Shown piece after piece: positions 11,946 through 24,982 of a stretch of 64,000 nt of DNA. Position 1 is the stretch's first letter, and every line of letters starts with the position of its first letter. The notes under the pieces were generated by a model, which was not told where the DNA came from, did no database searches, and was given only the letters and a program-made list of their open reading frames with translations. Both the position numbers and the translations under genes were made by a program. The DNA is from Brachynemurus nebulosus (Eukaryota > Arthropoda > Insecta > Neuroptera > Myrmeleontidae), in the NCBI GenBank assembly GCA_035578155.1, contig JAPWDM010000003.1, positions 66,084,142 through 66,148,141 of the forward strand, read 5' to 3'.

Positions 11946-13353
11946 TAACATAGTTTAAAGTAACTCTTTAAAAAAAATTAGAACAAGTAAACAGTGTTCT
12001 TTTTAGTGTGAAAGAAACTGTTTGAAAGTAATTTTCGGCTATCTTTTATAAAGCACATTTTGCCAGTAATTGAAGCCATATTTCGGCTTTTAAAACGTCA
12101 TTTATTGGAATAAGCAAGAAATTTTACATATTCCTAAAAGGAAAAAATCCACTGGAACCAAATTATGAATTGTGAAAGTCAATTAACTGGATAATTTCTT
12201 GAAATAATGCTGTTATTTACAGTTTTATATTAAAAACAATTTTTCTAACATTCTTATAAATTTTCACTACTTTGTGACATTTTTTTAATTTTTATTAAAC
12301 ACAAATACCAAACCAACGGGCACCTTTTATTTCCAATGTTGCAAAAATCCGACCCAAAAATTTACTCTAAAGTGTCGAGAACTTGTAAAGTGTTTCACGT
12401 CGAAAAAAGTTTGGGAAATACTGGTTCTAATCTAATAAAAACAACATGCACTTGGGTATAAAATTATGCATTAATACAGTGTCCCCATTTTCTATTTCAA
12501 AAATTCCGTTCTTACCTAACCTTACAACGCAACAACCTACCCATAAAAATGCATATTAGTACTGAATCAAGACAGAAGATACACATTTACCGATTGTGAA
12601 AGAAGATGACAGTATGGAAATGTGTCGTAAATAGATATAATTACGTATGAATTTGTCATTTAATTTACATAGAGAGTGACATAAATCATACCCCTTACGT
12701 GATACAATGTAACTTTCGTGTTCAATTCGCACTAATATGCCCGCAACACGGATAATAATTATTAATAAATTAATTTATTAAAATATAATAATTGTTTTGG
12801 TATCATATTGTTTCTTTATAATTATTTTTCGATGGTAAATAGGCCACACACCTAGAATGCTGCGTTTTTAATGAAGGGAATTCAGTAGAAAGTAAAAAAA
12901 AATTATATTTTGTATTGATTTGGGTGCATAATCTGAAGGTTGCCGTTTAGGGTAAACGGTATAGTTATTGGACATAGTTAAGAAAAAATTTCAAAACAAA
13001 GTACAGAAAAAATTCGTGTTATAACTTTGTTTGTAATGAAAAAATTGATAAATAAAGTAAGACCTGTCTACTTTAATGTACCATTTAAAACGTTCATATT
13101 ACATATTGGTAAGTCTCTGAAAAAAAATATTAAAGTTGTGCGTGTTAGAAAAATACAGTTATTGGATAAAAATTGCATTTATAAATTTCTGGCGTATTTC
13201 CACAATCCACAAGTCCTGTATCATGTACACAGCCTTAGTCTAGGATATTATTAAATGATTCTAGCCTTGTCACTCACTAGACGTAGTAAATTTTTTTAAC
13301 GAACTACCTAAGACCACGCTAAGAATGATGTAGTTACAGGTCTCTGTAAATTA

Positions 13354-13824
13354 TAGTGATGAGCAAAATTAGTCTTGGTCTTGCAGTCTTGTTTTGGTCT
13401 TGTATTTTTTGCAAGACCAAGACCAAGACCAAGACTATGTATACCAAGAGCAAGACCAAGAGCAAGACCAAGACCAAGACCAAGACTATAAGTATGACTG
13501 CAAGACTAATACCAAGACTCAAGTGAGCAAGACCAAGACAAAAGCAAGAAAAAAGCAAGACTCTTGCTAAACTATTTAAATAGTTTGAAAGTATAATTAA
13601 TACCGTAAAGAGAGGGAAAAAATTCGCTAATAAAAAAATGCAAGAAAGTGAAAGATTTTTAGCAATACCAAGATCAAGACCAATACCAAAACTGCCATTT
13701 TGCAAGACCAAGACCAAGACCGAGACTCAAACTGCTCTAGCAAGACCAAGATTCTTAATGCAAGAATAAGACCAAGACCAAGACTGCCAAGTCTTGGTTT
13801 TGGTCTTGCATTAGCTCATCACTA
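13354..13824. mobile_element. CAAGAC-array hAT MITE, copy B
   Basis: TAGTGATGAGCAAAA at the left is inverted at the right as AGCTCATCACTA. The insertion is bounded by a perfect 8-bp duplication GTAAATTA (13346-13353 and 13825-13832). Two long arrays of CAAGAC variants flank a shared unique core (about 13565-13660). 471 bp, the longest copy here. The apparent Leu-Val reading frame on the minus strand is a by-product of the hexamer. Confidence 0.93.
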
Positions 13825-16188
13825 GTAAATTATCGTTAACTCAGAATGCATTGTCTGAAAATAGATACTAGAAGGTTCTGTTTAATTAAAAAATCAGGAA
13901 GTTTGCTTTACTCTAAGTCATATAATCTCCAAAAGAGAGTGTCTTGTCCAATAATTCTGTCAATGTCCAATAACTATACCGTTTCCCCTATATTATGGTT
14001 AAATTATTGAGTTATCAAAAATTGTTTAGATAAGGGTTGTAGCTGCCGCTAGAGACAATCGATTGCTATAGCCAGGAGTTTCATAGCTCCTTGAGTTTTA
14101 GAGTTATGATGCAAAATTTTATATCGGACTTCATATATATTGATTTGCTGATAAAATTGATCTAATATATCAAGAGTTTTCCTAGTTTATTTTTTTGAAT
14201 TTTCTAATTTTGTATTGGTTTGGTTCAATCGGCTTAATTTTACGATTTATCCAAAAAACCATTGATATAGAAGAATATGGATGGAGACCATTTCTTAAGA
14301 GAGAGACAAGATATAATATAATATGATATGTTAGAATGAATACGTATATTCCTTTGAATGTACCACAAAAAATAAAAACAAAAGAGTAAATATACACGAT
14401 AACACGTGCAAATAAGCACTAAACATCCAGTCCTACAAAAAATTAAATTTAAAAAAATATTAGATAACGCAATACATCGTAAATATAATATTTGGGTAAG
14501 TAAATATTGTATTTATCAATAAATGCAACCATTTCTAGCGAAAATTTGTTAATTTTTCTAAATTTTTCATTTAAAAAAACAGGTTTATAATAAGCGTAAA
14601 AATACCAATTTTGACATTACACAAAGTAAAGGAAAGATCGAAAAAGGAATCATTCTACATAAATAAGGAATTCGTTTTTTAGTTAAAATATGTGATAATA
14701 ACGACAAAAATTTTAAAAATATTGTAAAAAATAAAATTATGTAAAAATCAAAATATAGGTTAGTTGGACCCTTCATTTCAGTAGCGTCTTATATGTAAAA
14801 TTAATGAGCATATAAAAATTTAACTTCAAGATTATGTATTTTGTTTGTATTTATTTATTTATTAATAAAATGATAATTTAATAAACATATAGTTTTATTT
14901 ATGTTTGTGTCTACTTTTATCAAAAAGATATGTCTTATTAGTGATGGAAAATTATAAACCAAAACGTAATCTTTTTAAAGAAATAGTTATAAATTGTAAA
15001 TAATCGATTAATTTGAGCAATTTTTGTTTTGAGTTTATAGTAATTTATAATATTCTTTAAGCAGCGTTAAAAAATGCAATAATTTAGTAGACAAGTAAGA
15101 ATTCGAAAAATTAATTGATAAAATAGTCGAACAGCATTCTTAAGGAGTTGATTATTGAATTAAATAGAAAAGATATTAAAAATAATTAATTAATTTTTTT
15201 GTTTTTATATAAAAATCACAATTATAATAAAAATATACTAAATATATTGTTTTAAAAGCAATGGCAATGTTTTAATTAAATTAACACCGCTACTGTTTGT
15301 TGACAAAATGACGTCATTCATAATACGCACGTTTAATATTCATAATATGTTGATCAGTATTTTGGCAAATGCTCCTTCCTTTACAATATTATATACCTCT
15401 CCTTCTTCCATGCAAAAAACAAACCAACAAATTGATCAAGTAGCTTATTTTCTAAAGGACAGATGTCACGTTCAACTTTAATAGTTTTAATATTAATTTT
15501 TTTTTTGTAACAAAATAAATTTATAATATCAAATATATTAATAAAATTTGACGCATATTCATTAGTTTATTGAAAATTATTTACGTTTTTTACAGTCGAA
15601 TGACATTTAGATGTGTATATACCCTGTTAAACATGTTTAAAGAGTGCGCAAATCTGAAAATATGGAAAAACGATTGGCAGGTTTATTCAGGGTAAAAATG
15701 TAATCTTTGAAATAACAACACATTGAACAAAGCTATCCAAAAATAGATTTTCATGAATTATGCTTCTATTTCGAAGAATAAGATGGATAACATTTAATAT
15801 TTTTAACAAATTTAACAGACTATATCAATCTTTCTTTGCTAAAGAATTGTATATTACCTATCATAAGCAAATTTTTAAATATAGGTATCCATTTTAAACA
15901 GTGTAAATTTGCATTATAGTTCGAAAACTAAAGAAGTTGTAAAAACACTGATTGTGGCAATTGACTGACCACAGGAGTAGCTACAACTTTTGTCTAAACA
16001 ATTTTTTCATTAAGTTAGTAGTTTGGCCGCAATGGTTACTCCCAAATTATTCTTTCCGTATTTTGACACATGTAGAACAAGGTATAAATGCATTTTTGAA
16101 TTGACACACTATAAATCTTTTCTTTCAGCTTTGGAGCACTCAAAATCCTCAAAATTTCAGTTACGATCATTAACATAAAAATGATTAC

Positions 16189-17236
16189 CTGCTGGCTTAG
16201 GAACATTTCGTTTCACTTGCATCCATTTATACGTGGGAACGGACGGGGTGCTTGCGGACGATGTCTGTGACACACTGTTCACGGCACCACCAAGCTGATG
16301 TGGTGACGACACCACATTACCAGCACCAGCACCACCTGCACCGGTAACGCCGCCGCTACCGCTAAGATGATGCGGTAAATTCGAGGCGGATGATGCGGAC
16401 ACGGATCCGGCTACATTGTGCCCGGATGCCACGCTGTGTATCCCGTGCAAATGATGATGAAACACAGGCAGATGACCGGATATGGACTGTTGATCACCAA
16501 AATGTTGACTAGACGACGTTTGTGGCTCCTCTTTGTAGCTGTGATGATGGTACTCCATACAATTGATCGGGGGTGAGGAAGAACTTGAGGAACAGTTGTG
16601 ATGGTGCATTACAATATGCGGGTACGAAGTGGTGGTCGTGGCGTCCAAATTTGGATTGTGGGTTGGATTGTGTAGGTGGTAGTCGTGTTCGTCCATGGTG
16701 ACACGATCGTTCCCACGTCCCGTAGGGTAATTCCCGGAGGGCATTACACCCGGTGCGTCATTGTAAGGTAGATTGCCTGAGTATATGTTATTAGCACCGG
16801 TGGATCCGTTCGAGGACGATCCATAATCTAGATTTGTGTAACTTAATCCGTTGTCCGTGCTGATAATCGGATGGTGGGTCGGATCTGGCGCTGGGCCCGG
16901 ATAGAAGTGGTGATGATTGAGTTCGTTGCTCGGTGGTGACGGTGTCACAATGTCACTCTCCGTATGATGGTAGATATTATGATGATAGTTGTCATCGTAA
17001 CTGTTAGGTGCGGCAACATTTCCCGGTGGTGTCATTCCGATTGCCGCTTGGTGGTACGATAAATTCTGATGGTGATGGTGATGATGGTATCCATTGCCGG
17101 AATCGGCACAGTAAAAATTATTGGGGATATTGTGATGGCCACCGGCGGTTGTAGCGTGCTGAACGGAATGCTCCACGGAATTGTATGCGTTCGCATGTGG
17201 GTGTTGTCCGTACATTCCAATGTCCATAGTCATCAT
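16189..17236 (-). CDS. lab: labial (lab), first coding exon
   Basis: Hox1-class homeodomain transcription factor that acts in the nucleus; in insects it patterns the intercalary head segment and, in Drosophila, part of the midgut. Seen here: about 349 codons, low complexity and rich in His, Asn, Ser and Gly, ending in TYKWMQVKRNVPKP (about residues 335-348). That is the Labial form of the YPWM-type peptide that contacts Extradenticle/PBC. The reading continues to A plus one base, then a good splice donor (AG|GTAATC, GT at 16188-16187), so the following intron is phase 1. I chose the start at 17236 because it gives MMTMDIGMYGQHPHANAY, resembling known Labial N-termini, and has G at -3. An in-frame ATG at 17248 and an open extension to 17365 exist, but the extension looks like untranslated leader. 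The homeobox exon is not in the window, so this is a partial gene. Identity is very likely; the exact start is less sure. Confidence 0.93.
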
Positions 17237-17870
17237 TTCATAGCGCATAGGATTGTCGCGATTTGAGTCACTTATACTTTTGAGTTTAATTATTGCATTT
17301 TGATCAACCAAAAAAAAAAAACACTGACTTTGAAAACACTCAAACACAAAAACAATTGAATTCACACTCTATTGATTTTCACATGTTTTTTTTTGACTTA
17401 ATTGTTTTTTTTTTTTGTCTACTTTTATAATCACTGTTCAATTACGTCGCGAAACTCACGTCTAGGCACCTCGGACACGACGAGGTTCACCTCGTTCAGG
17501 TGTTCACAGGCGTATGGCGAGTGAAAACACAACACAAAAGTGATGCGTGGAACAACAAATGTTAGAATACACTATCACTGATGCCGTGTGTATGTATACA
17601 TATTTTGTGTATATGTGCTTTTCATTTTTTTTGATATGCACAAGACGTTTTTCAGATTCCATCGGCCGAGGCCCCGCCCCACGTACATTGTATTTGGGGC
17701 GTGGTCACTGGAACCACGTGTGTTCATTTACTCCAATCGAGATCGGATGTTGTACGGATGCTGTAATGTCTTTCGATGGATTGGTCATCCCGCGATATAC
17801 AATTCTGACAGTTTTCAAAATGTTCCATAATAATAATTTCTGTTATTTTCCTTTGTCAAAGAAAAAATAA
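17237..17870 (-). promoter_or_regulatory. lab: lab 5' leader and probable promoter region
   Basis: This region lies immediately upstream of the lab coding exon on the minus strand. 17455-17530 and 17650-17720 are clearly richer in GC than their surroundings, the latter with GGGGCGGGGCC-type sequence on the minus strand. I cannot place the transcription start: no convincing TATA plus initiator pair at a standard spacing was found. The frame is open from 17365 into the exon without a stop, so a longer N-terminus or an unseen upstream splice cannot be excluded. Only position supports the promoter call. Confidence 0.35.
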
Positions 17871-18077
17871 AATGTTCCTTTCAGTTTTGTGTTACGTCTG
17901 TGTTTTTTGTATGTTTCCAAATTTATTGTATGTGTATGTGTTTTTTTTTCGTATGTGAGAAATTCTATTGTCGGACGAAATGAAGAAATATGGTTGGAAA
18001 TTATAACGCCACCGTTCACGCTAAACTAGGTTTTCGTTTTTATAGGTTGGTAGCAGTGGTTGGTATTGTATAGGGAT

Positions 18078-18945
18078 TTAAGAGGGACCACTAGGTGACT
18101 GTCTCAAAAAAAGGTAATTTTTGAGAATTTTTTTTTAAAAAAAACTATTGTATGAAATATCTTAAAATTTTAAGGATATATTCGTTGATATATAATAAAT
18201 TCATGATAAAATTTTTGGACCAAAAAATTGAAAATTCAGTGAGTTATTCGCGATCTCCCAAGTCTCCAAAAAAAAAAGTTCCCCCACTGCTGCAGTGATA
18301 GCGACCTTCACAGTGCCTGAAATCAAAAAGAAACCAAAAAGCCTATTAAATTAGAAGGTATTGTCCGTGCCGTGAACCTCGATCGAAAAAAAGTTTCAAA
18401 TTTTGCGCGAAAAGTTGATGATTTTTGGCCTGCGAAAATTACATTTTTTATTCGATCGAAAAACCTCAGGTTCATGGCACGAAGAAACATGTATAAAAGA
18501 AGCTGCTATAAGAATCAAATCGATCGGATGATTTGTCTTCGAGTTATAACTGCAGCAAATTTGAAAAATGTAGTTTTTCTTTACCTTACCTTTTACTTTT
18601 TTAATTACTGAGAATTTTTACTAAAATTATTTACGATGTACTCACTATAACGGTCATAGTAAAACTAGATGAGTCGTTTAAATTTGCCAGGGTCTAGCTT
18701 CTCCACAACATGTGACTGGCAGCCACGTCCAGAAACTCCCGAAGAAATCAACCTTCATACATTTTTCAATACCTCAAAGTTAATAATGAAAGTCAAAATC
18801 CGCTCTTCTGATGGCTGTAACTCAAAAATTATGTGAGATATCCACTTGAAATTTTTGTATGATATTTTTAAAGGTATAGACTATCGAAACATGCAAAAAA
18901 AATTTTCAAATTTTCTCAAAATGTCACACTAGTGGTCCCCCTTAA
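18078..18945. mobile_element. piggyBac-like MITE, copy 2 (TTAA flanked)
   Basis: TTAAGAGGGACCACTAG at the left and CTAGTGGTCCCCCTTAA at the right. 868 bp and alignable along its whole length with the reverse complement of 7871-8728, including ATGAATTTATTATATATCAA-type and AAATCATCAAATT-type internal segments. Confidence 0.82.
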
Positions 18946-19269
18946 TATTTGTTTGACAAAAAAATATTTTTTGCTTGGATTTATCATCGAGGAGTGCGGG
19001 GTTGTGTCAGTTGTGAGAAACGGGTCAGTTGAAAGTTTACGATTATAGACCAAACTATTAAGATTGTTAAAAATTTCAGCCGGGAATATTCTGTGTGTCT
19101 AACTTTTTTATTACATCGACAAAAAATTTTGGTCTATTGATTAAACCGCGTTTTGATAGCTTCGTTTTTTCTGTCAAAATATTTTTACTAAATATATTAG
19201 CGGAAACATTGTGATCACTTTTAAAATACGAAAATTTTTTTCCGGCTAAAATGAAAATTTTCGCGCACA

Positions 19270-19480
19270 TTTTACCTTTTAAGACTTCCTGAACAATTTT
19301 GGTTTCGTGTCTGTCTGTCGATCCGAAGATCCGGCTGAGTAGCATAACTTTAAAACTGTTCGATCGATCTTGCTGAAATTTTGTGGTTTGGTTACTAGAT
19401 GATCCCTTACGTATTTCATCGCAATCGATATAATGATAGCCATGAAGCTACCGTGAAATCCCATTAAATATCAATATCTT
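19270..19480. repeat. Probable transposon fragment with GTCTGTCTGTC core
   Basis: The sequence around 19305-19330 (GTGTCTGTCTGTCGATCCG) followed by a stretch with moderate GC differs from its surroundings and resembles sequence commonly found in insect retroelement debris. No ends or family can be fixed from this single copy. Confidence 0.3.
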
Positions 19481-19693
19481 ATTTATTGCTAGTCCCATTT
19501 CGCTCAAATTGTAATATTTGGAAGTTAGCCTATATAATTTTGGTCTCTTGATTTTAATTTTTTGCAATTATTTAACAGTTCGAAATGTCAAATAATGTCT
19601 AATGGTTTCTTTAACTTTTTCTACGAATTGGTTTCGCATTAAAAGATAGCTATAGATTCAGCCTTTCCATAATTTCCATAGTTATATATAGCC

Positions 19694-20100
19694 TAGTGAT
19701 GAGCAAATGCAAGACCAAGACCAAGACTTGGCAGTCTTGGTATTGGTCTTGTTCTTGCATTAAGAATCTTGGTCTTGCTCTTGGTCTTGCAAAATGCAGT
19801 GTTGGTCTTGGTATTGCTAAAAAATCTTGCACTTTCTTGCATTTTTTTTCCTTCTATAAAATCAGAATTTTCTCTCTTTACGGTATTAATTATACTTTCA
19901 AATTATTTAAATAGTTTAGCAAGTCTTGCTTTTTTCTTGCTTTTTTCTTGGTCTTGCTCTCTTGAGTCTTGGTATTGATCTTGCAGCCATACTTATAGTC
20001 TTGGTCTTGGTCTTGCTCTTGGTATACATAGTCTTGGTCTTGCACAAAATGCAAGACAAAGACAAGACTGGAAGACCAAGACTAATTTTGCTCATCACTG
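19694..20100. mobile_element. CAAGAC-array hAT MITE, copy C
   Basis: Ends TAGTGATGAGCAAATGC and TTTTGCTCATCACTG, with flanks ATATAGCC (19686-19693) and ATAAAGCC (20101-20108) matching at 7 of 8. Inverted relative to copies A and B; same core. Confidence 0.9.
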
Positions 20101-21409
20101 ATAAAGCCGATTAAAAAAAGTTAAGAAACAGCTCATCCTATCCTTGTCTTAAAGTTATTCTTGTTTCAAACATGACGTTAATAATATGATAAGACACGAA
20201 ATTGAAAATAAGATGTAGCTTAAGCAGAAAATCATTTTAAAGACTGGATAAAAGTCCGTTGCGAGAACGAGGAAGCTGTGTGCCATCCCCCATATTTAAT
20301 CTGGCTGCTAGCAGTAATCTCTAGCTTTGTTTTGTTACAATTAATACGTCATAGGTATGTATATGATTTTTGTAATTTTAAGATCACCATAATTTTTTAT
20401 GGTCGCCGAACAATTCTTTTCAATAAATTTTCACCATCAAACATGATTTTTTAAATGAAAAGTATCGCTACTTCAAAATAACCCCACCTATAGAGTCCTC
20501 CTAATTGTTTGAAGTAGGTATCTTGTACAATTAGAGAGTATTCGTGGTGGAATCGCCGAGAAAAATATTAACGTCACTGAAATTTTTAAAAAATTAATAC
20601 TTTTTTGCAACGATTATCAATTTTATTGCATTGAAAACCTAAAATGTAACCTCTTTTTATCAAAACGCACATATTTAAAAAATTTCCCATTGTTTTTCTA
20701 ATAGTGGTGATAAACAAATAACAATAGAAGTGACAACGCAATTAAATGAAATTTTCGTTTTTTTCCGAAATAATTTTCCAATCTTGTTTTTTCGCACCTG
20801 AAGGAGCCATATTGTCTAATAAGTGAACAAAATATATTCCAAACTAAAATTAAAAATTCTATTTTTAAAATTATACAAAAATTCAATTGTTTTACGTTTT
20901 TGATAATTTTCCAAATAAGGTACTCAAAGTGTGTAATTAGAGTGTTATTGTCTTTTTCGGTACGATAACAAAATTTTTATACAGTTATAAATTAAAGTTC
21001 AGTGTTCAGTGTCCACTTAATTAATTCTGTACAGTACTCAAAATAGAATAACAATTGAATGCATTGCATATTTTCCAAAGTCCATAAATTCCTTCAAAAA
21101 GCCCACGTTTTTACTTTGATATCACAGTTTGTTACATCACGTGCTGTTAAATCTACAAAACGAAATAATACGAATAATATTGATTCGGTTTTTTTTCTTT
21201 CTTCTTTTTTGTCAAAGTAAATTGAGCCAGAATGATGTAGATAAAAATTTGAAAAAAAAAAAAATGATATTATTGTAAACTAACCGGAGTTACGCCTCGT
21301 TTCGCGCGAATAAAGCCGCACGTCAGAACATTCTGGAATACTGTCGAACATTCTTGGAACATACTAGAATATTTAGGAACATTTTGGTCAGCCTCGGTAA
21401 CATGAGCTC

Positions 21410-21880
21410 TAGTGATGAGCAAATGCAAGACCAAGACCAAGACTTGGCAGTCTTGGTCTTGGTCTTGTTCTTGCATTAAGAATCTTGGTCTTGGTTTTGC
21501 TAGAGCAGTTTGAGTCTTGGTCTTGGTCTTGCTAGGGCAGTTTGAGTCTTGGTCTTGCAAAATGCAGTCTTGGTATTGGTCTTGGTCTTGGTATTGCTAA
21601 AGAATCTTGCACTTTCTTGCATTTTTTTATTAGCGAATTTTTTCCTTCTAAAATCAGAATTTTCTCTCTTTACAGTATTAATAATGCTTTTAAACTATTT
21701 AAATAATTTAGCAAGAGTCTTGCTTTTTCCTTGCTATTGTCTTGGTCTTGCTCACTTGAAACTTGGTATTGGTCTTGCAGCCATACTTGTAGTCTTGGTC
21801 TTGGTCTTGTTCTTGGTATACATAGTCTTGATCTTGGTCTTCGTCTTGCAAAAAATGCAAGACCAAGACTAATTTTGCTC
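21410..21880. mobile_element. CAAGAC-array hAT MITE, copy D (right end lost)
   Basis: The left terminus TAGTGATGAGCAAATGC is intact, then GTCTTG arrays, the common core and more arrays. The right end breaks off at TTTTGCTC without the CATCACTA terminus or a matching duplication. Confidence 0.85.
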
Positions 21881-24380
21881 TCAATTCCCAGCTGCTTCGC
21901 ATCAACTTATTTCCCAAAAAAGTACATTGGTACAATTTCGACGCCCATTGCTCCGAACATAACCCCTGCAGTTCCAAAGCGAAACCGTAAAGATACTCAT
22001 TTTTCGATATTTGATACTATATTTCTCATTCAGCATTTTGGTAATGTGACTTCTTAGTGCACTAGGTCTCATCAGTTCCCACTGCTAGATACTAACTCCC
22101 TCCCCCCTTACCCCGTTGGGAACCGCAGTTCTAAACAATCAAATTATCAGAGCGGAAAATAGTTGTAGGATAATTTGTTAAATCACACATCAAAAAGAAA
22201 TAAAATTGTTTCCAAAAAAAAAAATCTAACACCAAATTAAATTCTCTTATTTTTATAATGATTATGGGAGCATGTTAATTTTTTCTATCCAATTAAACTT
22301 CTTGAAAATAGAATTATGTTTTTAATGTGACGATGTGATGGATCCAAATTGAGAGAATAAATGATAGATCTTTTCTTTTCTGTTCCAGAAGAAATTTTTT
22401 TATTAAAATTGGTAGTTAATTTTATAAACAAAGTACCTGAGTGTATGTAAATAAATAAACATACATTTTTTTTAAAGTTAAGTAATCTTAACAAATGATC
22501 TTTGAATAGAGAAATACCTCTGCTTCGTCTGTTATAAATAAATTAATTAAATAATTAAATTCATTAAATTTGCAAGTATAATTGAAGATTAATATTTCTT
22601 ACGGAAAATAATTAAATTTGTTGTTATGTCATAATTTAAATATATGATAATGCGGTATTTTAATTTAGATATCCAAAAATTGTAGGTACAGGTGGTCTTT
22701 GGCCTGTGAGTTACATTTAATTTTTTTAAAACTTTTGAAGTAGAAGTGACTGAAATAAGTGTTCCGGAAACCAGGTTTTGCTCGTACGTGGAATTTAATT
22801 TTTTCTTATCAAAATTTTTTTTAAAAATTTGCAAAATCAAAAAAATTTTTTGGTACATTTGGGTGATTATCACATAATATCTATGATCGCGTTTCCGTTC
22901 ACTTTTGTGATTTCCGGTTTTTCATAGTTGGTAACAAACAATATGAGAAATTGTGATGTAATCCACAAAAATTGTCTAAATATTTGTTCTAAATTTTTTT
23001 TTTGTTAATTTTTTAGAAACTTGTTTATTAATTAAAAAAATAATATTCGGAAACATTTGTTTGCACTGACAATGGGCAAACAGTATTTATAAAAATTTTG
23101 AAAAATTTCAGTTCAGTTTTAGATTTGTTGATGATAATGTCAGTGGAACAGGTAGCAATCATTTAACAAGGAGTTGGAAATTGTATTGCAATGTTAGGTC
23201 GTTCAAATCAAAATTAAAATTTAAAAACAAAAGAAGCGTTAACGAAATTGGATTTGTACAGTTTTAAAATATTTTAGCGATTACTGAAAATTATTTTGTG
23301 CTGAATACTGCAATTTTATAAGTTATACACCGATATGACGCTTCATTTAATACGACATTGCCAGGCGTTAGATCTTAGATTAATCTTTTACGAGTGTTTA
23401 CTCTAAAAATTATTTTTTCCAACAACTTCATCGAATCATTTTTAAATTTTGTTAACATGTTTTAACAGATTTACCAGTTTACTCTGCAAAAATTTTAGAC
23501 TTTTAACACCATTTTTAGAATGCTGTACTTTGGCTGATTTTTTTGCAGTATAATTTTGCCATAATTTTTCTTAACAACAGGTTTCTTAATAAACACGAAT
23601 CGAAATTTTTTTTATTATAAAATCTATTTAATTTTGTTGGTTCCCATTGCTTTTTAGTTACGTGGTCCTGAAAAACCACGTAACTTATGCAGTCACTCAT
23701 TCGTCTTCATAAGTGATCATTAATTCACTATACACATCGGTGGCGCTTTCAACTAAAAAAAAGTTAAGCAGTGAGATATTTTTCCTTCAAACGTACATTA
23801 TCAGTGCACCACTAGATCGTTGTAGTATGTTTGCTCTTGAATTATTTTTAGTTAAAAAAATGACCGATCGTTTTTGGACGGATTTTGGTGGGAACACGTG
23901 GTGGTAAGATATATATCATTAAAATCCATACATACTAACATACCTAAATCTATATTATACCGTCACAATTAGACCTACAACCGACACAATTAGATGGCAC
24001 TATATAATTACAATATAGATACCTGTATTATATCAATCTATCTTTGTGTCGTTATCTAATGATCTTTTACATCGACCTCCAGGAAGACATCGCTAGATGG
24101 CAATACTGACCATCTGTTAGAAATACTATTTTGACATAACTGAATGCAGTACCTCGTACCTCACAAAATTAGAAATTCTCTGTTACTTTAAAAGTTTTCA
24201 TAATTACAGTGGAAGTAATACTTATGAATGAATAAATTAATTCAATAATTCAATCAAAAAACGAATAGAATTAGAATTAGAATTTTTATTTTGTTTTAAG
24301 CATCCGCTTATACAAAGGGTTTGGTTACAATTATCTTTCTTTTTTTTTATAAATTGGTACTATAATAATAATAATAATAA

Positions 24381-24686
24381 ATTCGCCAAGTGCGTGCCGG
24401 ACACGCATTATCAAAGTTAAGTGGTCAATAGCTAATTTTTCAGAATTTTTAGGATCAAATGTAGGAAATTTAATAGATATTTTAATAGCCTATGATCAAT
24501 ATAAGATGATTCTGAACATTTATGTCTAATTATCTCGAAAACAGTGAAAAATCGGCATACGTCGTTCTAGTAGTAATCCGTCGATACGTACTATTAAATT
24601 TCCTACATTTGATCCTAAAAATTGTGAAAAATTAGCTATTGACCACGTAACTGTGATAATGCGTGTTCGGCACGCAATTGGCGAAT
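24381..24686. repeat. Fold-back element, arms of about 95 bp
   Basis: It starts ATTCGCCAAGTGCGTGCC and ends with the inverted GGCACGCAATTGGCGAAT. The arms match for about 95 bp (including GGATCAAATGTAGGAAATTT and its complement), with a centre of about 110 bp. A diverged arm fragment lies at 42812-42890. Confidence 0.82.
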
Positions 24687-24982
24687 TTTATTTTCATAGC
24701 ACTCCAACTTTCCTGAGCTTTTATTTTATTGAGTAATTCCACACCATTCCACATATTTTATGGATACCATCATATGACACATACCTAAGTAATAATACCG
24801 CATCTCTCACTCATAATATTTGTTTGCCAATATTTTTATGGCGGGGAAAATGTCATCGAAATGATGGAAATAAAACAATGAGGGTTAAAAAATTTGATAT
24901 AAATATATAATATTACATTATGAATCGAGGTATAGAGTGTTCATTGTGAAGGTAATAGACATAAAATCGATATGTAAAAATT

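Larger units (their letters stand above)
1..16188 (-). other. lab: labial intron 1 (incomplete; at least 16 kb)
   Basis: This runs from the lab donor at 16188 to the window edge. No homeobox, no other splice-supported exon and no recognisable gene on either strand was found. It holds the transposon-derived elements and the tRNA-like gene listed separately. The stretches between them (96-1137, 1386-3072, 4033-5124, 6234-7086, 7384-7870, 8729-9903, 10560-11422, 11946-13345, 13833-16188) are AT-rich with long A/T runs, and I recognise nothing in them beyond a short palindrome at 2401-2424 and a partial repeat near 14015-14130. A large first intron matches the known structure of Drosophila lab, whose homeobox is also in a distant exon. 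Confidence 0.75.

Noticed and set aside
13334..13717. Leu/Val-rich or Lys/Thr/Gln-rich open frames over the six CAAGAC elements, resembling membrane proteins
   Set aside because: The hexamer GTCTTG read in one frame gives Leu-Val-type repeats and in others Lys-Thr; frames do not correspond between copies.
23656..23686. Perfect 10-bp stem hairpin AGTTACGTGG/CCACGTAACT
   Set aside because: An isolated short palindrome in AT-rich DNA; no transcript, partner copy or terminator function can be supported.
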